DNA of 14,581 nt from the NCBI GenBank assembly GCA_013054445.1, contig JAAMPI010001427.1:1-14581 (forward strand), read 5' to 3'. Of the stretch, positions 10,128 through 14,581 are shown in pieces (position 1 is the first letter of the stretch; every line of letters begins with the position of its first letter). A program made the position numbers and the translations under genes. This DNA comes from Cudoniella acicularis (taxonomy: Eukaryota; Ascomycota; Leotiomycetes; Helotiales; Helotiaceae). Under the pieces are notes generated by a model. That model did not search any database. It was not told the origin of the DNA and saw nothing but the letters and a program-made list of their open reading frames with translations.

Positions 10128-11689
10128 CTAGGCTTTCGCAAGCTGCTCCTCGATCTTTGCCCAGTGGCCCTTATTCATGTACCCAGACAGCCAGTAATTC
10201 CCCTGGACATCCTTACCAATGATAGGAAAGCCATTGGGGAGAACCAATCCAAACTGGTTGTTCTGAATGTACGACGGCGTCCCAGGCTTCCTACCCCTTT
10301 CTCTATCCTCGCGATCCTTAGGCGTGACAACAGCGGCCGAGAAATCCGTCTCGAACAGCCGCGCCTTGGACCAATTCGAGAAGGTGATCATATGCATGCT
10401 GCGATCGCCAAAGAACGGCGGCAGCCTGCCTTGCGATTCGCGCCACATGCCCGCGAAGGCTTCAACCTGGGCACGAGTGCCAAGGTCCTTGATAGCGTGT
10501 CGGATTGAGGAAGCAATATGGCTGAGCGGCTTGTTGAAGATTTCGCATGCCGGTAGCAGAACATTGAGGAAGCCAATGGCATTCGACACGTACACGCTGC
10601 CTGTGGGTAGCAGATCAGCGGCCAGAGGTGCGCGCAGCGAGTAGGCGTTATTGAGAACAACGGTTCTATGGGAGTCGCGAGGTAGGTGCGAGATGGCGAG
10701 TCGCGTCCACCAAGCACAGAGGACGTCGCCTTCGCTTAAAAAGGGGTCATCTTGAATCGCTTCGGTGCCGTCATGAGAGCCAGCGGCCGCGGATAGAAGG
10801 TCGCCAATGGCTTTTTTCGCGCAGCTTGGTCACGAAGGAGCCAGGGATGCATACCATGTGGTTCTCTTGCGTCCGGCAGAAGTCCAAAATATTACTGACG
10901 CCGTACTGGGCCAGCCCGAACAGGGACATGCGCTGGCCCGTGAGCTTGTGCGACTCGGTGGGATTCTTGCCCAGCCCTGCCAGCGGGTCGAAGTGAGGAT
11001 CGACATCTTCGGCGCCGTGTGACGACTGGATGTCGCCCGGCCGTCCCTCAAGCATCAGCGTCCAGGCATCAAGAAGCGCCCGCTTTCCCATGGCGTCCAT
11101 CAGGGTATGCGGCCAGTACAAGCAGACAAGGGTTTTGTCATTGAAGGAAACTATGTGCAGGCCCAGCTGGGGCACATCTGTGTTCAGGTAGTCGTCAAGT
11201 TTCGTCGGGCCACCTTCGCGTCGGAACAAGCTACGGAACTCGTCCGGGTCGCCCACGGTGGCCGGTCGTGTGCAGGGCTTCGGTAGGCGCGATGCAACAG
11301 GGTGATCGGCAGCGTCCATGTCGTGGGGGACGTGAGAGTAAGCGAGTGCCCGGCGCTCGTTGGTGAATTGGGCTGGAATATGGTACTCGAGTTCTCCTTT
11401 CGTCTATTCATGTTTTAGTATCATTGAAAAATTGCCTGCACAGCTTATTGGTTCATAAAGTATAGTACATGTAACTTACATTTCGTCGTATGCGAGCGCC
11501 AAGTTTCCGCCAGCCCTGGCGCTGTGCCAATGCCTCAAGACTATCTCGAAGCTTTTGAGGGTCGAGAAGATCGTCGAAAACGAACATAGAGTACAATATG
11601 AAAGCCCGCCAAAGCGGGGTGTCGTCAAAGAAGTGGACAGGAATGACCGTATCTGTTGGCACTCTAGCCGGGGGAGACTTCCCGAACAT
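10128..11689 (-). CDS. BAHD-type (trichothecene acetyltransferase-like) acyltransferase, one apparent frameshift
   Basis: Exon 1 (11689-11480, 70 codons) and exon 2 (11403-10128) are separated by a 76-nt intron with a GTAAGT donor. An in-frame TAA lies upstream of the ATG at 11689. The protein would be about 494 aa, normal for this CoA-dependent family. The catalytic HxxxD motif is HTLMDAMG at residues 169-176 (His169, Asp173). Near the C-terminus, FETDFSAAVV (about residues 420-429) takes the place of the DFGWG structural motif. In the six-T run at 10812-10817 (AAAAAA in the gene) the reading must skip one base after about residue 267; uncorrected, translation stops at 10771. Both sides align with the family, so this is a 1-nt insertion or sequence error. 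Such enzymes acylate hydroxyls on fungal terpenoids and other products. A terpene synthase gene lies 2 kb away on the same strand, which fits a tailoring role. Confidence 0.78.
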
Positions 11690-12738
11690 GTTGAGTTGGT
11701 TTATGCCTTGGCGTTGCAGCTTTGTAGGAGTCTCTTAAGGGAGTTCATCTGAAGAATATGAAGTGGGAGTTAATGAGGGAAAGAAATCCTACTGGTCAGT
11801 GGGTATCATCACAGATTACCAACTAACATTCGTTTGGTGAAGGAAAATCCTACTGGTCAGTGCGCACAATCACAAGTTACCAACAATTCTCCGCCTGGGG
11901 AAGGAAAGCCGAGCGCCGACAAAGCCCCTGCTAACTTCGCCGCCGCCTTGCAGTAAAGGGTATTATTGACTTAGTTACATTGGGCGCCAGCTGATCACTG
12001 CTTTAGGCGATGAGAGCACACTCGTTTTGGGTTAAGATTAACCTCGCTATTTTTACTTGCCACTGCGGCCTAAAGTTAATGTTTGTACGGAGGCTATTCT
12101 GCACCGTTATTTCACGTCATGCTATATTGATCTGCAGTTGGACTGCCTTTTCAAGAGATCGATGCTAGCAAAACAAGGTTAGAACTTGGAAGATCGTAAT
12201 CTCACTCTGTCTCTGGTGACTCACACCTGACAAACTGACAGTCCGACTTTCCTCATCTTGAAAGTCGTCCATTTTGGCTTCCGCAACGATAAAGCCTGTA
12301 AATTAAAGTTAAGATGATTTTATTGAAATTTAAGATTTTTGAATTGATTTATTCGAAGGGCTGTACCGACCATAAACGATGGGAGAATAGGCTTATGTAT
12401 TCGCCCTTTCCTTTTGCACTGTCCCCTAACTTTTCAAAATGTAGGGTAAACATCTAGAAACCCGGGCCCAGAGGAATCCTTAAATTCACACCAGAAGTTG
12501 TGGTTTTAATATGTATTTTAATGAAGAGTATTTTGTGTACAGTATGGCGGTACCCTCAGGGGAGGGCCAAAAGACCCCTAGGGATCAACTGTATCATGGA
12601 ATCTCCAGTATTTCGTATCCGATATGCTCTTCTTCACTGGGGTCCTTGTCAACATATCACTTAATCTCAATTCTTCCTGTATAATTTTAACCAATGCTTC
12701 TCTTGCATGAGCATAAATTTGTTTTTAACTGTTGGCAG
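11690..12738. promoter_or_regulatory. Upstream region of the acyltransferase, largely featureless apart from a tandem repeat
   Basis: About 1 kb between the acyltransferase start (reading left) and the membrane-protein remnant (reading right). It holds the two-copy 61-bp repeat at 11784-11905, a short GC-rich patch near 11905-11955 and AT-rich sequence beyond. The missing 5' part of the rhodopsin-domain gene would be expected at about 12000-12738, but I find no frame there encoding further membrane helices. Confidence 0.45.
11784..11905. repeat. Two-copy 61-bp direct tandem repeat upstream of the acyltransferase
   Basis: Units 11784-11844 and 11845-11905 both contain AATCCTACTGGTCAGTG, then an ATCACA(A/G) stretch leading to TTACCAAC, and end in GG(T/G)GAAGGAA-like sequence. 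Spacing is exactly 61 bp at the conserved starts. The repeat begins about 95 bp upstream of the acyltransferase ATG, in promoter position for that minus-strand gene, so the repeated block could present paired factor-binding sites. It could equally be a neutral duplication. Confidence 0.75.
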
Positions 12739-13242
12739 ATTGTCGCGATTCACGAGTTGCTGCAAGTACAGCAACTATCATTCATGCCCCCTACCTACAG
12801 TACTACCTGGTTGAAACTGATCGACTCTGTAAGTGCTCGTTCGCTTTATCTTGTCTGTTCCAACCGCCAATCTAACCAAACACTGCCAGACTGGAATGGT
12901 TACATATCTATCTGGTGTCAGCTCGAGAGCGGCATCGGTCTTATTGCCGCCTGCCTCCCAGCCCTCCGTGTACTGTTCCGCAAATATTTCGATGGCACTC
13001 GGGACGGCTCCGGCTCCAGGAGCAAGCAACATCCCCCCTCAGACATTCGAAACTTCGGCGGCAGTCAGTTGTCGACGCCCATGGACGCGCTGTCCCCGAC
13101 TGGAAAGGCCATCGTCGGAAGCGGCAAATGGAAGCGGCTTGAGGACAACAATTCAAGCCATAAACATATTATCCAGGAGAGGACGGTGACTATCGAGACT
13201 GAAAGCCTGAGCGATGAGGAAAGCCGTCATCGGATGGTTTGA
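12739..13242 (+). pseudogene. C-terminal remnant of a fungal rhodopsin-domain (PTH11/SAT4-like) membrane protein
   Basis: The last exon, 12890-13242, encodes a stretch typical of the end of fungal rhodopsin-domain proteins: a W-containing loop, the final helix with GIGLIAACLPALRVLF, then a charged cytosolic tail of about 80 residues ending at TGA 13240-13242. A 61-nt intron (12829-12889, GTAAGT donor, CTAAC branch, CCAG acceptor) joins it in phase to an upstream exon that reads RVAASTATIIHAPYLQYYLVE back to about 12753, i.e. the preceding helix and loop. Before that the frame reaches a stop or needs a shift near 12750. The other five or so helices of this seven-helix family are not found upstream. 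It is most likely a 5'-truncated gene copy; a remote first part behind unusual introns cannot be excluded. Confidence 0.55.
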
Positions 13243-13668
13243 GATGGGATAGTGTTGTACTTGTAGATAGCGAAGACCGGTGGTTACTTTGGCTAACTGG
13301 CTTTACTAGTTCTGGTTCGCAGTAATGAATTTGCCATTTCTGTAAATACTTGAAAATTATTTTCATTAAATGCTATAATTAATTGCACTTAAATCTATAT
13401 TTCAACAGACTAATAGAAAATTATTAAAGATTGGGTAAATTCCTTCAAATTATCATAGTGAATTTACTCGAATAGAGAAAATTTCAAATAAAATGCAATC
13501 TTACGCAAGAAAAAATTGTGAAATTAAAAATGCGTAAACAATATATCACAGGAATTTAGCGAAATTGGGAGAAAGCGGCCTAAGTCTCAAGTTATGTATC
13601 AACAATCAAGACAGGTGCGATGTAACATCCCGCATATGGACTCGCTGCTCAACTACTTCATTTTGGGA
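13243..13668. other. AT-rich spacer between two convergent genes
   Basis: Strongly AT-rich from about 13330 to 13560, with no coding frame or clear repeat. It should hold the 3' untranslated regions of the membrane-protein remnant (+) and the terpene synthase (-). Confidence 0.5.
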
Positions 13669-14581
13669 TTACATTAAGGTGTCATCCACCACAAGCGGAC
13701 CTATTTCGCCATGCCCATTTATCTTCTTTGGTAAAAGATATAGTGTTCGCGTCTGCTTAACCTCCAAGCCGCGTTTTCCAAAATACCTCTCACTCTTGTA
13801 ACTCCACTGAACATTTGCGCCCACCCACTGAGCCATCCCGTTCATGTATGACTGGACATCGAAGTCAAGGGGACCTCTCCACCGAGGTATCTCAATATAC
13901 AGCTTGTTAAACTCTTCTACCATTTCAGCGTGTAACTCGGCAGCCCAGTCCATTGCGCCCTGAGCATTCGTATTTTGTTCTGCCATAGCGATGGTTATCA
14001 GATTATGTCCGTCGTCACCGGAAGCTTGCTCTTTGTTGTACGACAAAACATCCTATAATCATTAACGCATTAGTTAAAATTCCACAAGCAAAGATCCCTC
14101 GCGGTCGGTAATCTGATTTTCAGACCACTTACATTGGCGATAATAGTCAAGTCAATCGCAAGTAACTCCAACTCCCGGATAATGGGATGTTCTATGACCT
14201 CGTCCGGCAAATCCATGTCCATTTCCAGGATGTTGAAAGAGGGCCGCGCCCCGATTGTCTGCCTTCGAACCTCCATATAGCTGGCGATATCACGGATATG
14301 CGAACGACATCGATCTTCTGCTTGCTGTGCGGTTCCCTGCAGGTACTCCTCCCAGGTTTCCAGGAATCGCCTTTGAAAGGTTGCAGTCGAGATTCCAATT
14401 ACGCGAGCCCAGAATCTGTTGTTATTGTTTGTAAGCGCTTTCTTTTGGTTGGATTCGAGAAAGGTCTTCGGGATGTTCTCACTGTCGGGCAACCTCGCCG
14501 CCAACCCACTCCCCCTCCGGGCGAGGGTGACTAGGATTGCGAAGAGCATCCATGATGATATCGACTTGGTTCCACACCTCT
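13669..14581 (-). CDS. Class I sesquiterpene synthase, C-terminal part (runs off the window)
   Basis: Exons on the minus strand are >14581-14483, 14415-14133 and 14052-13669, joined by introns of 67 nt (GTGAGA...CAG) and 80 nt (GTAAGT...TAG with CTAAT branch). About 253 residues are visible. The first exon ends in [10 protein letters not shown], joined to FWARVI. The metal-binding NSE motif NDVLSYNKE is split exactly by the second intron (N at its end, D at the next exon). The pyrophosphate-sensing RY motif is in [10 protein letters not shown]. The enzyme ionises farnesyl diphosphate with Mg2+ and cyclises it. The aspartate-rich motif lies before the visible part, outside the window. All visible key residues are intact. 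The helix pattern and the GEVARQFW and GDDGHN stretches recall fungal cyclases such as the presilphiperfolanol synthase group, so I infer a sesquiterpene product, unidentified. The C-terminal tail extends about 30 residues past the RY motif. Confidence 0.88.

Noticed and set aside
10812..10819. A-AAA-AAG slippery-like heptamer as a programmed frameshift in the acyltransferase
   Set aside because: The frame change needed is +1 (or -2), not the -1 such sites promote, and cellular genes of this family do not use frameshifting. A 1-nt indel is simpler.
12541..12600. GC-rich palindromic stretch considered as an LTR or transposon end
   Set aside because: Only a short hairpin can be seen, with no paired copy in the window and no element coding remnants.
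13565..13801. 78-codon plus-strand frame opposite the terpene synthase 3' end
   Set aside because: Overlaps the final exon of a well-supported gene and has no domain features.

Overview
The window looks like nuclear DNA of a filamentous ascomycete (Pezizomycotina). Genes are split by short introns of about 53-80 nt with GT...AG borders and CTAAC-like branch points. They sit far apart on both strands, separated by AT-rich non-coding DNA, and the protein families (fungal rhodopsin-domain/PTH11-like protein, fungal BAHD-type acyltransferase, class I sesquiterpene synthase) are typical of that group. I cannot name the species.

Layout from left to right. (1) 81-1003 (+): a small cysteine-rich secreted protein gene that appears broken by two frameshifts and an in-frame stop. 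(2) 1004-3292: no supportable gene. (3) 3293-5305 (-): an intact four-exon major facilitator transporter of 608 aa. (4) 5306-6864: a long divergent intergenic region. (5) 6865-8834 (+): an intact three-exon 2-isopropylmalate synthase (LeuA/LEU4) homologue of 614 aa. Its catalytic metal site is conserved, but its keto-acid pocket and regulatory domain look altered. (6) 8835-10127: AT-rich DNA with an imperfect inverted repeat. (7) 10128-11689 (-): a BAHD/trichothecene-acetyltransferase-like acyltransferase with one apparent 1-nt frameshift in a run of six identical bases. (8) 11690-12738: upstream region with a two-copy 61-bp tandem repeat. (9) 12739-13242 (+): the C-terminal remnant of a rhodopsin-domain membrane protein. 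(10) 13669-14581 (-): the C-terminal half of a sesquiterpene synthase with intact NSE and RY motifs, running off the right edge.

How the genes may work together (inference). A terpene synthase beside an acyltransferase is the usual core of a fungal sesquiterpenoid cluster, in which the cyclised and oxidised skeleton is acylated. Any P450 genes would lie beyond the right edge. The LeuA-like enzyme is next in line and may be an unrelated primary-metabolism neighbour. However, its altered substrate-pocket residues raise the possibility of a dedicated alkylmalate synthase that condenses a non-standard 2-oxo acid with acetyl-CoA to feed a specialised pathway. The MFS transporter could be an exporter, but nothing in the sequence ties it to the cluster.
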